The notes below the pieces were generated by a model. The model saw only the letters and a list, made by a program, of their open reading frames with translations, had not been told where the DNA came from and searched no databases. 64,000 nt of DNA, taken from contig NC_009943.1 of assembly GCF_000018405.1 (NCBI RefSeq), forward strand, positions 3,880,168 through 3,944,167, given 5' to 3'. Origin of the DNA: Desulfosudis oleivorans Hxd3 (lineage in GTDB: Bacteria > Desulfobacterota > Desulfobacteria > Desulfobacterales > Desulfosudaceae). This document shows positions 32,676 through 40,948 of the stretch, piece after piece. Made by a program: the position numbers and the translations under genes. Position 1 is the stretch's first letter; each line of letters opens with the position of its first letter.

Positions 32676-34772
32676 CTAAAAGACCAGTGGCTCTTCCCCG
32701 GAGCCGAGGCATGAAGGGAGACCAAGGTAATTTTTAAAGATACACAGCACGTCATACATGTCGGAATCACCGTCCTGATCCACATCCGACGGCACTTCGA
32801 TGCACGGCCCGCAACTGGTGTCGCACAGCCCCAGGCCCTTTTCAAAGGCGCACAGAGCATCGGCCGGGGTCACCACACCGTCGTCGTTGCAGTCACCGGT
32901 GGCCTGGCTCAAACAAGCGCCGGTGGCGTCCCAGGTGGCGATATCGTCCACCAGGGCCTGAATCTGCAGGCCGGTGACTTCAGCGGAAAAGGAGTTGAAC
33001 ACCAGGTAGCCAAGGATGCCTTCCGAATTTGACTGAATCGGGGTATCCATTGTATAGGCACCGACCCGGACCAGACCCAGGCCCACCTCGCTGACGTCCC
33101 AGCTCGCCTGGCCATCCACCTGCCAGCCGGCCAGCAGGGTGGTCGGATACTGGTTGTCCGCCGGATCGACCTCAAAGCCCATGAACTCCAGAACATTGGG
33201 GTCATAGAGCACCTCAAACCCCAGGGCATACACATCGTTGGGAGATGCCTGAACCCGCACCGGCACATACAGCGGCGCAATGTCCGTGGTGACACAGGCG
33301 GGCCGGCCCATGATGTCGATATACCCGTCATTCTCCTCAACGCAGACACCGGGCACATAGATGAACGGATTCACAGCGCCATCCAGCTCATACCAGCCCA
33401 CCGCAGCTCCGGATGTGTTGATATCGCAGAAACCGGACAGGTCGGCACCCGGAAAACCCAACCCCTGGACCAGCACCATGTCATGGTTCGGCGGGCTGCT
33501 CTGGCCGGCCAACAGGCTGGCAACGTTCAGCGACACGCGCTGGTCGGGATCGGACACTGCCGAAAAAAAGTCGGTCAGGGTAAACATTTCATCCGTCCGC
33601 CCGTTGTCCGGGTCAACATTCGTATAGAAAAACAACACCCTGTCCGAGTCGAGCATAGTGTAAACCATCGTCCCATACACCTCCACTGTATCAGGGTACT
33701 GATCAGCGGCCATGGCCTGGTCGGAAACATGCGAAACCAATAAAAAATCGTCATCGGCCGCATGTATATTTCTTATAAACCCCTTTATTTCCAGGTATTT
33801 TAACTTAAAAAGGTTTTCGTAAAGTTCCTGGCTGTTCTCACTTCCCGCCGGAATGAGAACGTTGCTGTCTGTCAGCATGGAATTATTGTCAAGGTCAAGA
33901 AGGTAGCTTCCTTCGGCCAGGGGATATTTCAGGTCAAAGGCATACCCCGTGATGTTCCCGGCATTGTTGATCGAGAGGGGAACGGTAAGAAGGCTTCCAC
34001 CGCAGGTAAAGGTTGAGCTCTCGTCTGCGGACAAAAGCCCATCGCCTTCCACAGCGGCCTTGTTGAAAGTGACCCCCTGAACTGAACTCATAAAATCGCC
34101 GGATCCAAAGTGTCCTGACATAACGCCGATAATGTCTCCCGCGTTGTTGATTCCCGTGGCAAAAAAAGCCGACACGCTGTCGCTCGAAATAGAAGGATTC
34201 AGCCCGATTTCACCGGACTCATTGACACCGAGAATAATCGTGGGCAGGGTCCAGGGAGCCTCGGCCACAAACGGAACCATGCCGAGGTATCCATACGAAT
34301 CCTTATACATACATCCACCCACCATCGTGTTGTCGTCATTAATATCAAAAGGGATAAAAACCCAGTCAACCAACGTTAACACCGTGTCGGGCCCCAACTG
34401 CAAAGAGACGCCCGCCTCCGAAGGTTCCAGGTCGACAACGGCCCCGTTGATCATCATTTGATTGGGATTAAAAACGGTTGTGGAACTCACGGGCGAGTTG
34501 ACATCGGTGCAGACCAGGCCTTTAATGGAAAGCATCCCCGGTTTGATAACAGCAAGGCTCGACAAAAACTCCAGCACCGACTGGTTGGCCCAGCCAATGG
34601 CATAACCGTTTTCATTGACTCTCGTCAGCACCGCCGGCTCCACCTGGCCGTCCGCGTTTACATACTCCATATCAATATAGTCGGCAAAAGCGGCCGGGGT
34701 GATGATCAGCATGCCCAGAACCAATACTCCGAGCACCGATTGAACCATCTTGTGAAGTTTGTTTGTTTTCAT
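32676..34772 (-). CDS. Secreted HAF-repeat protein with cohesin-like domain and type I dockerin
   Basis: 698 residues, AAGGAGG upstream, signal peptide ending near PAAFAD. The N-terminal two-thirds contain repeated GINNAGDIIGVM-type units (VNENGYAIGWA, INDDNTMVGGC, VNESGEIGL, SINNAGNITGYA, INTSGAAVGWY), the HAF repeat pattern of probable beta-propeller proteins. Residues about 500-620 look like a cohesin domain (PVRVQASPNDVYALGFEVLYDPNVLEFMGF, GLVRVGAYTMDTPI, GYLVFNS). Residues about 624-690 are a dockerin: two calcium loops, DCNDDGVVTPADAL and DVDQDGDSDMYDVL, with Asp/Asn/Asp/Asp at loop positions 1, 3, 5 and 12 in both. Two cohesin genes lie just upstream. It is driven by a perfect-looking sigma-54 promoter at 34856-34871. 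Non-cellulosomal: no glycosidase is nearby. Confidence 0.8.
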   Translation of the reverse strand: MKTNKLHKMVQSVLGVLVLGMLIITPAAFADYIDMEYVNADGQVEPAVLTRVNENGYAIGWANQSVLEFLSSLAVIKPGMLSIKGLVCTDVNSPVSSTTVFNPNQMMINGAVVDLEPSEAGVSLQLGPDTVLTLVDWVFIPFDINDDNTMVGGCMYKDSYGYLGMVPFVAEAPWTLPTIILGVNESGEIGLNPSISSDSVSAFFATGINNAGDIIGVMSGHFGSGDFMSSVQGVTFNKAAVEGDGLLSADESSTFTCGGSLLTVPLSINNAGNITGYAFDLKYPLAEGSYLLDLDNNSMLTDSNVLIPAGSENSQELYENLFKLKYLEIKGFIRNIHAADDDFLLVSHVSDQAMAADQYPDTVEVYGTMVYTMLDSDRVLFFYTNVDPDNGRTDEMFTLTDFFSAVSDPDQRVSLNVASLLAGQSSPPNHDMVLVQGLGFPGADLSGFCDINTSGAAVGWYELDGAVNPFIYVPGVCVEENDGYIDIMGRPACVTTDIAPLYVPVRVQASPNDVYALGFEVLYDPNVLEFMGFEVDPADNQYPTTLLAGWQVDGQASWDVSEVGLGLVRVGAYTMDTPIQSNSEGILGYLVFNSFSAEVTGLQIQALVDDIATWDATGACLSQATGDCNDDGVVTPADALCAFEKGLGLCDTSCGPCIEVPSDVDQDGDSDMYDVLCIFKNYLGLPSCLGSGEEPLVF

Positions 34773-34855
34773 TGTTTTCCTCCTTGCACTTCCTTGTTTT
34801 TTCTTTCAGACAGGCCGTTTTGCCGGGCCTGTAACCGTCTTTTGTCTCTATAGGT

Positions 34856-34871
34856 AGCAAGGGGTGTGCCA
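34856..34871 (-). promoter_or_regulatory. Sigma-54 promoter of the dockerin gene
   Basis: Minus strand reads TGGCACACCCCTTGCT, a full match to TGGCAC-N5-TTGCW with GG and GC separated by 10 bp. Predicted start of transcription is about 34845, about 72 nt before the ATG. Confidence 0.85.
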
Positions 34872-34948
34872 AACTGTAAAAATAAAAATTTAAACAATAA
34901 AAACAAGATTCTATAAAAAAATGGCCGAACTGGCACTGGCAGATTATT

Positions 34949-34979
34949 CTGCGGCACAGGACACTGTTCCGCGAAACAG
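34949..34979. promoter_or_regulatory. Candidate activator sites upstream of the dockerin promoter
   Basis: CTGCGGCACAG (34949-34959) and the palindrome CTGTTCCGCGAAACAG (34964-34979), about 80-110 bp upstream of the -24 element. Similar CTGTGCCG and CTG-CCGGACAG words occur upstream of the other sigma-54 promoter (37256-37313), so both may bind the same activator. Confidence 0.45.
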
Positions 34980-35108
34980 AACAAGTCCTGCAAGACAAAC
35001 AGGGGGGATAGGCTGACAGGCAGAAAAAAGCCTCTCGCAAAGAGGAGAAAAACAAAACAGCGGGGGGGGGATGTGGGGGACCATTCTTCATGTTCTTTGT
35101 TTCTTCGT

Positions 35109-35166
35109 GGTCTTCGTGTTAAAACACCCTGTCGACTCAATTGGCCGGCCGCTTTTTAAAACGAAG
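35109..35166. repeat. Dispersed inverted repeat TTCGTGTTAAAA...TTTTTAAAACGAA, copy 1
   Basis: Nearly identical to 37338-37395, sharing TTAAAACACCCTGTCGA and AATTGGCCGGCCGCTTTTTA. The arms are inverted repeats. Both copies sit upstream of cohesin/dockerin genes. Confidence 0.75.
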
Positions 35167-35196
35167 AGCACGAAGGGACGAAGACCCCAAAAAAAT

Positions 35197-35688
35197 TTAC
35201 CGGGGAGTGCATTTGATAAGGGAGAGGTGGGCCGGCTGAACCGCGTCATCGGTTAACACGGACCATGTCTGCATATGGTCTCGAACCATGATGATCTTAA
35301 ACGACGGGGCTGCTTCTTTTTTTTTGATAAATGTCAGGGTAACCAGTCGACCGCTGGATCCCTGCGCAATAGCGTTCTCTCCCGTTTCCATGCCGCCGAC
35401 CCGGATGCGGCCGGGCTTAAGCTCATTAACGCCAAAAAAGCCAAACCCTTTTTCCAGCAGTTCTCCCTTGGATGCCTCGTTAAAGGTTAAAATATCCGTT
35501 GGATAAACAATATCAAGGCCAAAGGCCCGGACCGTGTTGGGCGCGTCTGTCACATAAAGACACCAGGTCACGGTCTGGCCCGGTGACTGGGCGGCGGCCT
35601 CTCCTTCCTGGGCCGCGGAATGGTTTGCGAACAACATTCCACACACCGCAAAAACCATTGTCAGCCATGTAAGGGATCTTTTTTTCAT
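35197..35688 (-). CDS. Small secreted cohesin-domain protein
   Basis: 163 residues from ATG 35688 (AGGAGA upstream). Signal peptide MKKRSLTWLTMVFAVCGMLFANHSAAQ. The rest is one cohesin-like beta-sandwich: PGQTVTWCLYVTDAPNTVRAFGLDIVYPTDILTFNEAS, LKPGRIRVGGM, and SGRLVTLTFIKKK before a last strand. The order and spacing match the cohesin domain of the next protein upstream (APRTLNAFMLDIAYDVNVLRFSGF, PGVIRIGGV, SGDLVHLTF). There is no anchor, so it may be a free adaptor that binds the dockerin of the neighbouring secreted protein. Located 83 bp after the anchored cohesin gene, probably in the same transcript. Confidence 0.72.
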   Translation of the reverse strand: MKKRSLTWLTMVFAVCGMLFANHSAAQEGEAAAQSPGQTVTWCLYVTDAPNTVRAFGLDIVYPTDILTFNEASKGELLEKGFGFFGVNELKPGRIRVGGMETGENAIAQGSSGRLVTLTFIKKKEAAPSFKIIMVRDHMQTWSVLTDDAVQPAHLSLIKCTPR

Positions 35689-35771
35689 GATTATTCTCCT
35701 GCCCAAAACGTCCTTTTTTGTTTTGGCGGTTTGTTTTTAATTTTTCGGGGTTCCTTTTATGCCCTGCTTGA

Positions 35772-37058
35772 CTACCCGGTAAATCGAAAAATCCGGGAGG
35801 AAAGGGTGTGCCGGTTCGGGCCGGTTCCGGTTGAACGGATTTCCGGCCTTGTTGGCGAATCCGATGCCGGCAGGCCCGAGCTGCCCGGAAATATTTTTAT
35901 TTTTGCCCGTTGTGATCGCATCTCCCTTAAAATCATCAGCAGCACCATCAGAATAGCCGCCAGCAGAACGATCTCCACCACCCGTGCAGCGACTTCAAAC
36001 AGCCGGTCGCCGCCAAATGCGGACAGGGGCTGTTGATCACCCGATTGCCGTCCCGCTGTCCCGGCTGCCGCCTTCGAACGGATACCGGTTAAACGGTCCT
36101 GGAGCAGACTTTTTTCAGGGCCTTCGGCGGGAACCGGCCCGATGCGGCCGGCCGGATTGACGCTCTGGCGGCCGGCCGGCAGAGCCTTCCCGGAACCGAT
36201 GGTCTGTGCCGAAGACGAACCCCGGGCTGATTGCCGCTCCACGGGGGCCTGCATGGTTCCGGCCGCGCTGTTTTGCCGCAAAACCGGCTCTCCCTGGTCA
36301 TCGGCAACCGGCTTCTCCGTTGATGCCGTATTCACCGGTTCACCATTATCGTCAACAGCGCCTGTTTCCGGCGCATTACCATATCCAGGAGCCCCGCCGG
36401 ACCGCGACAGTGCCGAGGCAACGGCGCCCGCGCTATCCACAACGGGAATACCGTCCACCTCCTGCCCCGGGTTTTCCAGTTCAGGCGCCTGGGACGTTTT
36501 ATCCGCCGGATCAACGGACAGGGCCGCAAAATGGCCGTTCCGGGTGGTCCATCCCTGCACGTCATTGGTAAGAGCGGTAAGGGTCAGTGGACTCTCCCCC
36601 TCCTGGATCACATTAAAGGTCAGGTGGACCAGATCACCGCTGTCTCCCTTTCGCACTCCCGGTTCCTGGGGTTCTACACCGCCGATGCGGATCACGCCCG
36701 GGCTGTGATTAAACACCCTGAAAAGAGAATAGCCGTCACGGGCCAGTTCTCCGGGTGCAAACCCGGAAAATCGAAGCACATTGACATCATAGGCAATATC
36801 GAGCATGAACGCGTTGAGGGTGCGGGGGGCCTGGTTTACGGAAAGCGTAAAGGTCGCCTGCTCCCCTTTTTCCGCCTGGCCGCTGCTTAAGCCCAGTTGC
36901 GCCCCGGCCGAAGGTCGGGGAGAGGCCAGCAGCAGCAACAGCAGGCCCGTAAAAATCAGGGGGCTCAAAAAACCGGTCCACCATCCTGTAATTCCGGTCG
37001 CCGATGCGCCGGCCGGTCCTTCGAATCTATCTGAAACCGCTACACGGTTGACTGCCAT
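35772..37058 (-). CDS. Membrane-anchored cohesin-domain protein
   Basis: 428 residues, AAAGGAG upstream of ATG 37058. An N-terminal signal or anchor segment lies at about residues 30-50 (PLIFTGLLLLLLASPRPSAGA). Residues about 52-185 form a cohesin-like domain (QATFTLSVNQAPRTLNAFMLDIAYDVNVLRFSGFAPGELA, SPGVIRIGGVEPQEPG, SGDLVHLTFNV). A low-complexity Pro/Ser/Gly linker of about 150 residues follows, then a hydrophobic helix at about 350-375 (VVEIVLLAAILMVLLMILREM) and a basic tail. It thus resembles an anchoring scaffoldin: a cohesin displayed on a flexible stalk. Transcribed from a sigma-54 promoter at 37153-37168. Confidence 0.75.
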   Translation of the reverse strand: MAVNRVAVSDRFEGPAGASATGITGWWTGFLSPLIFTGLLLLLLASPRPSAGAQLGLSSGQAEKGEQATFTLSVNQAPRTLNAFMLDIAYDVNVLRFSGFAPGELARDGYSLFRVFNHSPGVIRIGGVEPQEPGVRKGDSGDLVHLTFNVIQEGESPLTLTALTNDVQGWTTRNGHFAALSVDPADKTSQAPELENPGQEVDGIPVVDSAGAVASALSRSGGAPGYGNAPETGAVDDNGEPVNTASTEKPVADDQGEPVLRQNSAAGTMQAPVERQSARGSSSAQTIGSGKALPAGRQSVNPAGRIGPVPAEGPEKSLLQDRLTGIRSKAAAGTAGRQSGDQQPLSAFGGDRLFEVAARVVEIVLLAAILMVLLMILREMRSQRAKIKIFPGSSGLPASDSPTRPEIRSTGTGPNRHTLSSRIFRFTG

Positions 37059-37152
37059 GACAAACTCCTTTCAGGTTTTTATGATCCCAATTTCCCGGGA
37101 CCCCCACGCTTCGAACAGTAAAACAAAAACTGTTCTTGCTGTTCGGTATTAG

Positions 37153-37168
37153 AGCAAAGGGTGTGCCA
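37153..37168 (-). promoter_or_regulatory. Sigma-54 promoter of the cohesin operon
   Basis: Minus strand reads TGGCACACCCTTTGCT, differing from the dockerin promoter at one base. GG and GC are separated by 10 bp. Predicted transcription start is about 37142, about 85 nt before ATG 37058. Confidence 0.85.
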
Positions 37169-37255
37169 GGGGAGCAGCCCGTGCGGCTTTATCTTTTTTA
37201 TATAGAAATTAAAGGATGTTATGTGACTTGGGGGGCAATTGAAAAAAGACGGCGC

Positions 37256-37313
37256 GTTCTGCCGGACAGGACTTTGTTCTGTCCGGCAGAACAGTTCCTG
37301 TGCCGGACAACAT
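37256..37313. promoter_or_regulatory. Strong palindrome GTTCTGCCGGACAG/CTGTCCGGCAGAAC, candidate activator sites
   Basis: A perfect 14-bp inverted repeat (37256-37269 and 37279-37292, 9-bp loop), then CTGTGCCGGACAACA (37299-37313). Each arm is itself a near palindrome TTCTG-CCGGA-CAGAA. It lies 90-145 bp upstream of the sigma-54 promoter, the normal position for an NtrC-type enhancer. Confidence 0.55.
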
Positions 37314-37337
37314 TTCCGGACCTGCGCTTGTTGCTGT

Positions 37338-37395
37338 GGTCTTCGTGTTAAAACACCCTGTCGATGCAATTGGCCGGCCGCTTTTTAACACGAAA
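37338..37395. repeat. Dispersed inverted repeat TTCGTGTTAAAA...TTTTTAACACGAA, copy 2
   Basis: Companion of 35109-35166; the arms are a better inverted repeat here (TTCGTGTTAAAA against TTTTAACACGAA). Confidence 0.75.
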
Positions 37396-37432
37396 GGCAC
37401 AAAGGGTTTTATTTCGGGGGGCTCGGTTCCTT

Positions 37433-37557
37433 GATGGCTTTGTAAAAAGTTCAAGATCAAGGCGTCGCAAACCCCGAGGAGTGAGGCGTACTTGTCGTAC
37501 GCCGCAGTGACGAGGGGTGCAGCGCAACGCAGATATTGGACTTTTTACGAAGCCATC
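37433..37557. mobile_element. MITE with GATGGCTT(T/C)GTAAAAAGT termini, copy 1
   Basis: 125 bp. The left end GATGGCTTTGTAAAAAGTTC and the inverted right end GATGGCTTCGTAAAAAGTCC are terminal inverted repeats. Internal hairpin GGCGTAC-TTGTC-GTACGCC. A second copy is at 63852-63991. The right end overlaps the stop codon of the regulator gene at 37556-37558. Confidence 0.85.
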
Positions 37558-38950
37558 ATTGAATGCCGTATTTTTTCAGCAGGGTATACAGCCGGGACCG
37601 GGAAAGGCCGGAAACGCGGCACGCCTCGGAAACCTTGCCGCCGGTGATCCGCATCAGGTCCGCAAGATAACTTTTTTCCGTCTGGGCCACCACATCATCC
37701 CGCACCTTTTTCAGGGGGGGCAGCGACATGTTGCTGTTGCGGTCGCGCCCTTCTGTACCGGGTTCCGCGCTGTCCACCTTTTTTCTGGCCTGGTGCACGC
37801 GGATCTCTTCGGGCAGGTGCCGACTGTAAAGCATGGGGGCAAACCGGGCCACGCTCAGGGCGCTTTCAATGGCGCTGATCAACTCCCGCACATTGCCGGG
37901 CCAGGCATAGGCGGCCAGGGTTTCAAAAAAATCCGGGGAAACACTCTTTACCTCGATGTTTTCCCGCTCGCAGAAGTCATGAATACAGGCAACGGCCAGC
38001 TCCTTGAAGTCACCCCCCCGCTGGCGCAGGGGCGGCAGCTTGATGGTAAAGGTGCGGATACGGTAAAGCAGGTCACTGCGAAAGCTTCCCTGGGCCGCCA
38101 TTTTATCCAGGTCCCGGTTGGTGGCGGCAATCAGCCGGAAATCGCAATCGATCTCTTTTTCCAGGCCCACCGGACGGACCCGCTTTTCCTGGAGCACCCG
38201 CAAAAAACTTTTCTGAAGCTCCAGCGACAGCTCCCCCACTTCGTCCAGAAGAAGCGTGCCGCCGTCGGCCTCCCGGATCAGCCCTTTCCGGTCCCGGTCG
38301 GCATCGGTAAAGGCCCCCTTCACGTGACCGAAAAGAATGCTCTCGGCCAGGGTTTCGGAAAGGGCCGCGCAGTCCACCGCCACAAACGGGCTTTGTCCCC
38401 GTCGGCTGTTCTGGTGAATGGCCCGGGCGAACAGCTCCTTGCCGGTGCCGGTTTCGCCGGTCACCAGCACATTGACATCCGAGGCCGAGGCCAGGGCCGC
38501 CTGCCCCAGGCATTCGGTGATGGCCGGGCTGGAGCCGAGAATCCGGTCCCGCTTCATCACCAGGGGAAGACGGGCCCGGCTCTTCTGATCGCGAAACTCC
38601 AGTGCCCGCCGAATGTGAAGGGTGAGCTGGTCCATCACCGGCGGTTTTTCCACATAGGCCCAGGCCCCGCTGCGGGTGGCCATTTCCGCGCCATCCGCGT
38701 CTCCCTGGCCGGTAATGATGATCACCTCCGGCTCCCCGGGCCCCTTGAGAATGGCGGGCACGGCCGCCAGGCCGTTGCCGTCGGGCAGTCGCACATCCAG
38801 CAGCACCAGGTCAAACAGGCCGCTTTTGATCTTGTCCATGCCTTCGCCCAGGGTCAGGACGGCGTCCGCACGGTGACCCATCCGTGATATGGCACGGGCA
38901 AAGAGCCGGCAGACGCTTTCATCATCATCGATTACCAGAATATCGGCCAT
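37556..38950 (-). CDS. NtrC-family sigma-54 response regulator with GAFTDA loop
   Basis: 464 residues from ATG 38950. The GGGGGGGAG just upstream decides the start, and the kinase stop is 16 bp away, so the two are co-transcribed. Receiver 1-120 with Asp9/Asp10 and phospho-acceptor Asp52 (LVLLDVRLPDGNG). AAA+ domain with GETGTGKELFARAIH, Walker B GGTLLLDEVGEL and YAWPGNVREL. The sigma-54 contact loop reads GAFTDA instead of GAFTGA. Fis-type helix-turn-helix at the C-terminus (GGKVSEACRVSGLSRSRLYTLLKKYG). The stop codon lies within the end of a MITE. It is the natural candidate to drive the sigma-54 promoters at 37153 and 34856. Confidence 0.93.
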   Translation of the reverse strand: MADILVIDDDESVCRLFARAISRMGHRADAVLTLGEGMDKIKSGLFDLVLLDVRLPDGNGLAAVPAILKGPGEPEVIIITGQGDADGAEMATRSGAWAYVEKPPVMDQLTLHIRRALEFRDQKSRARLPLVMKRDRILGSSPAITECLGQAALASASDVNVLVTGETGTGKELFARAIHQNSRRGQSPFVAVDCAALSETLAESILFGHVKGAFTDADRDRKGLIREADGGTLLLDEVGELSLELQKSFLRVLQEKRVRPVGLEKEIDCDFRLIAATNRDLDKMAAQGSFRSDLLYRIRTFTIKLPPLRQRGGDFKELAVACIHDFCERENIEVKSVSPDFFETLAAYAWPGNVRELISAIESALSVARFAPMLYSRHLPEEIRVHQARKKVDSAEPGTEGRDRNSNMSLPPLKKVRDDVVAQTEKSYLADLMRITGGKVSEACRVSGLSRSRLYTLLKKYGIQ

Positions 38951-38966
38951 CTCCCCCCCCTGTCTG

Positions 38967-40886
38967 TTACCCCTGTTCTTCATCCAGCAGTTCCCGGACC
39001 TTGGCGGCCAGGGTCGTGGGCGTAAACGGCTTGTGGATGAACTCAAACCCCTCGTTTTTCACCCCTTCGAAAAGAGCGGTGTCCGTATAACCGGACATGC
39101 AGAGCACCTTGAGATCCGGCTGGGCGCCGCGCAGGGAAACAGCCAGCTCCAGGCCGTTCATGCCCGGCATGATCATGTCGGTGAGCAGCAGTTTCACGGG
39201 CTGGTGAGCGGCCCGAAAAAGGCGCTGTGCCTCCCGGCCGTCGCCGGCCTCCATCACGGTGTAGCCATACCGCATCAGCATGCGCGCCACAATCTTTCTG
39301 ACCCTTTCCTCGTCCTCGGTCAGCAGGATGGCCTCGGTACCGTGAAGGCGCGTGCCCCTGTCCGCGGGCTTTCCGGTGTTGTCGGAAGGCCGCTCGTGCA
39401 CCGGAAGAAAAATCTTCACGGTGGTGCCTTTGCCGGGCTCGCTGTAGATCAGGGTGTTGCCATTGTTCTGCTTGATAATGCCGTAAACCGTTGACAGGCC
39501 CAGGCCGGTGCCCTTGCCCTTCTCCTTTGTGGTAAAAAACGGTTCAAAGACCTGGTCCTGAACTTCCCGGGGAATTCCCATGCCCGTATCGGTCATGCTC
39601 AACAGCACATAGGCCCCTGGAATGAGCTCCACCGGGCTGACCGGGTCATCCCCGCTCAGATCCACCCTGGCGGTCTGAATCGTCAGCTTTCCCCCGTCGG
39701 GCATGGCATCCCGGGCGTTGACCACCAGGTTCATGATCACCTGGTCCAGCTGGCCGGGATCCATCTCCACCCGGGCCGCGTCCGAAGCCAGGGCCAGCTC
39801 CAGCTCAATATTTTCGCCGATCAGGCGACGAATCATCTTTTCCGTATCCTGAAGCTTGGTGTTCAGGCTCAGCTCCTCCGGGTGGCAACTCTGCCTGCGG
39901 CTGAAGGCCAGCAGCTGCCGGGTCAGGTTGGCGGCCCTGTCCGCGGCATCCTTGATCTCCCGGACCACGTCATGGAGGTCATCTTCCGGCTTTAAGTCCA
40001 TCAGGGCAAAATCAGCGTTGCCGATGATGGTGGTCAGCAGGTTGTTAAAGTCGTGGGCGATGCCGCTGGCCAGGCGGCCGATGCTCTCCATTTTCTGGGC
40101 ATGCAGGAACTGGGCTTCCAGGGACTCCTGCCGGGTGATGTCCTGGCAGACCACCAGCTGCTCCCCGGTTTGCAACACCACAAAAAAGAGCAGCACGGTT
40201 TTTTCCGTGCCGTCTCTGCACGTCACCACATGCTTGCGGGTGGGCGAACTGCCGCCGGGGCTCACGGTTTCCAGGTCCGCCTTCCATGTCTCGAGAATCT
40301 GCTGCCGGTGCTCCACGCTGGGATAGACCAGTTGAAACCAGTCGCTGCCGGTGGCGATCTCTTTTTGCGTATACCCGAAAAGCGCGACAAACGTTGCGTT
40401 GACATAAGAGATCGCGTCGTCTTTTTCACGCACAAAGATACCCAGCGGAGAGCCTTCCATCAGGCCCCTGAACTTTTCTTTTTCCCGGTCCAGTTCCGCT
40501 GCCGACTCCCGAAGGTCAGTAACATCATCACCCACAAAGACGATGTTTTGCAGGTTGGCCCGGTTGTCCCGAATGGAGTCAAAATTTCCTTTCAGATAAT
40601 GCACCCGGCCCTCTTTATCCAGTGCCCGGTACTCCAGGCCGTACACCCGGTCCATGCTGCCGGACAGGCCGTCGGCCAGTATCTTTGCCATCCATTCGCC
40701 ATCCTCGGGATAGACAATGCCGAAACCCGAGGTGCCCAAAAGTGCTTTCGGTGAATAGCCCAGCAGCCGTTCATGGGAGGGACTGACATACTCGTAGTTT
40801 CCATTTTTATCAAGAATGGCGACCAGGGAGCTGGTGTGTTCCATGAACATTCTCAGCTTTTCGTCCTCTTTCCGGTAGAACGACAT
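38967..40886 (-). CDS. Cytosolic PAS hybrid histidine kinase, partner of the NtrC-type regulator
   Basis: 639 residues with no membrane segment. Two PAS domains (about 8-130 and 135-255), HisKA with His278 in SGIAHDFNNLLTTI, HATPase with NLVVNARDAM, DTGMGI and GTGLGL, and a receiver with Asp570 in LLLTDMIMPGMNG. The regulator gene follows after 16 bp, so signal flow kinase to own receiver to NtrC-type protein, or directly to it, is likely. The PAS domains show no heme or flavin signature that I can read. A sigma-70 type promoter lies upstream (40949-40977). Confidence 0.94.
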   Translation of the reverse strand: MSFYRKEDEKLRMFMEHTSSLVAILDKNGNYEYVSPSHERLLGYSPKALLGTSGFGIVYPEDGEWMAKILADGLSGSMDRVYGLEYRALDKEGRVHYLKGNFDSIRDNRANLQNIVFVGDDVTDLRESAAELDREKEKFRGLMEGSPLGIFVREKDDAISYVNATFVALFGYTQKEIATGSDWFQLVYPSVEHRQQILETWKADLETVSPGGSSPTRKHVVTCRDGTEKTVLLFFVVLQTGEQLVVCQDITRQESLEAQFLHAQKMESIGRLASGIAHDFNNLLTTIIGNADFALMDLKPEDDLHDVVREIKDAADRAANLTRQLLAFSRRQSCHPEELSLNTKLQDTEKMIRRLIGENIELELALASDAARVEMDPGQLDQVIMNLVVNARDAMPDGGKLTIQTARVDLSGDDPVSPVELIPGAYVLLSMTDTGMGIPREVQDQVFEPFFTTKEKGKGTGLGLSTVYGIIKQNNGNTLIYSEPGKGTTVKIFLPVHERPSDNTGKPADRGTRLHGTEAILLTEDEERVRKIVARMLMRYGYTVMEAGDGREAQRLFRAAHQPVKLLLTDMIMPGMNGLELAVSLRGAQPDLKVLCMSGYTDTALFEGVKNEGFEFIHKPFTPTTLAAKVRELLDEEQG

Positions 40887-40948
40887 GCCTGTCTCCTCCT
40901 TAGGCGCACGGTTGTAAATGGCCAGGGCCGGTGTTCTCAGAATGTGAT

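Larger units (their letters stand above)
34773..35196. other. Regulatory interval upstream of the dockerin gene
   Basis: 424 bp without a gene. It contains the sigma-54 promoter (34856-34871), palindromic sites (34949-34959, 34964-34979) and a dispersed inverted repeat (about 35109-35166). Confidence 0.7.
37059..37555. other. Regulatory interval upstream of the anchored cohesin gene
   Basis: 497 bp without a gene: sigma-54 promoter, palindromic activator-like sites, dispersed inverted repeat copy 2 and a MITE that runs into the end of the neighbouring regulator gene. Confidence 0.75.

Noticed and set aside
34773..34990. Possible riboswitch in the dockerin leader
   Set aside because: The leader is only about 72 nt after the sigma-54 start and shows no conserved riboswitch core; the upstream palindromes fit activator binding better.
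35800..35816. Minus-strand CCGGCACACCCTTTCC resembling the two sigma-54 promoters
   Set aside because: It lies inside the coding sequence of the anchored cohesin (RHTLSSR) and lacks the TTGC half.
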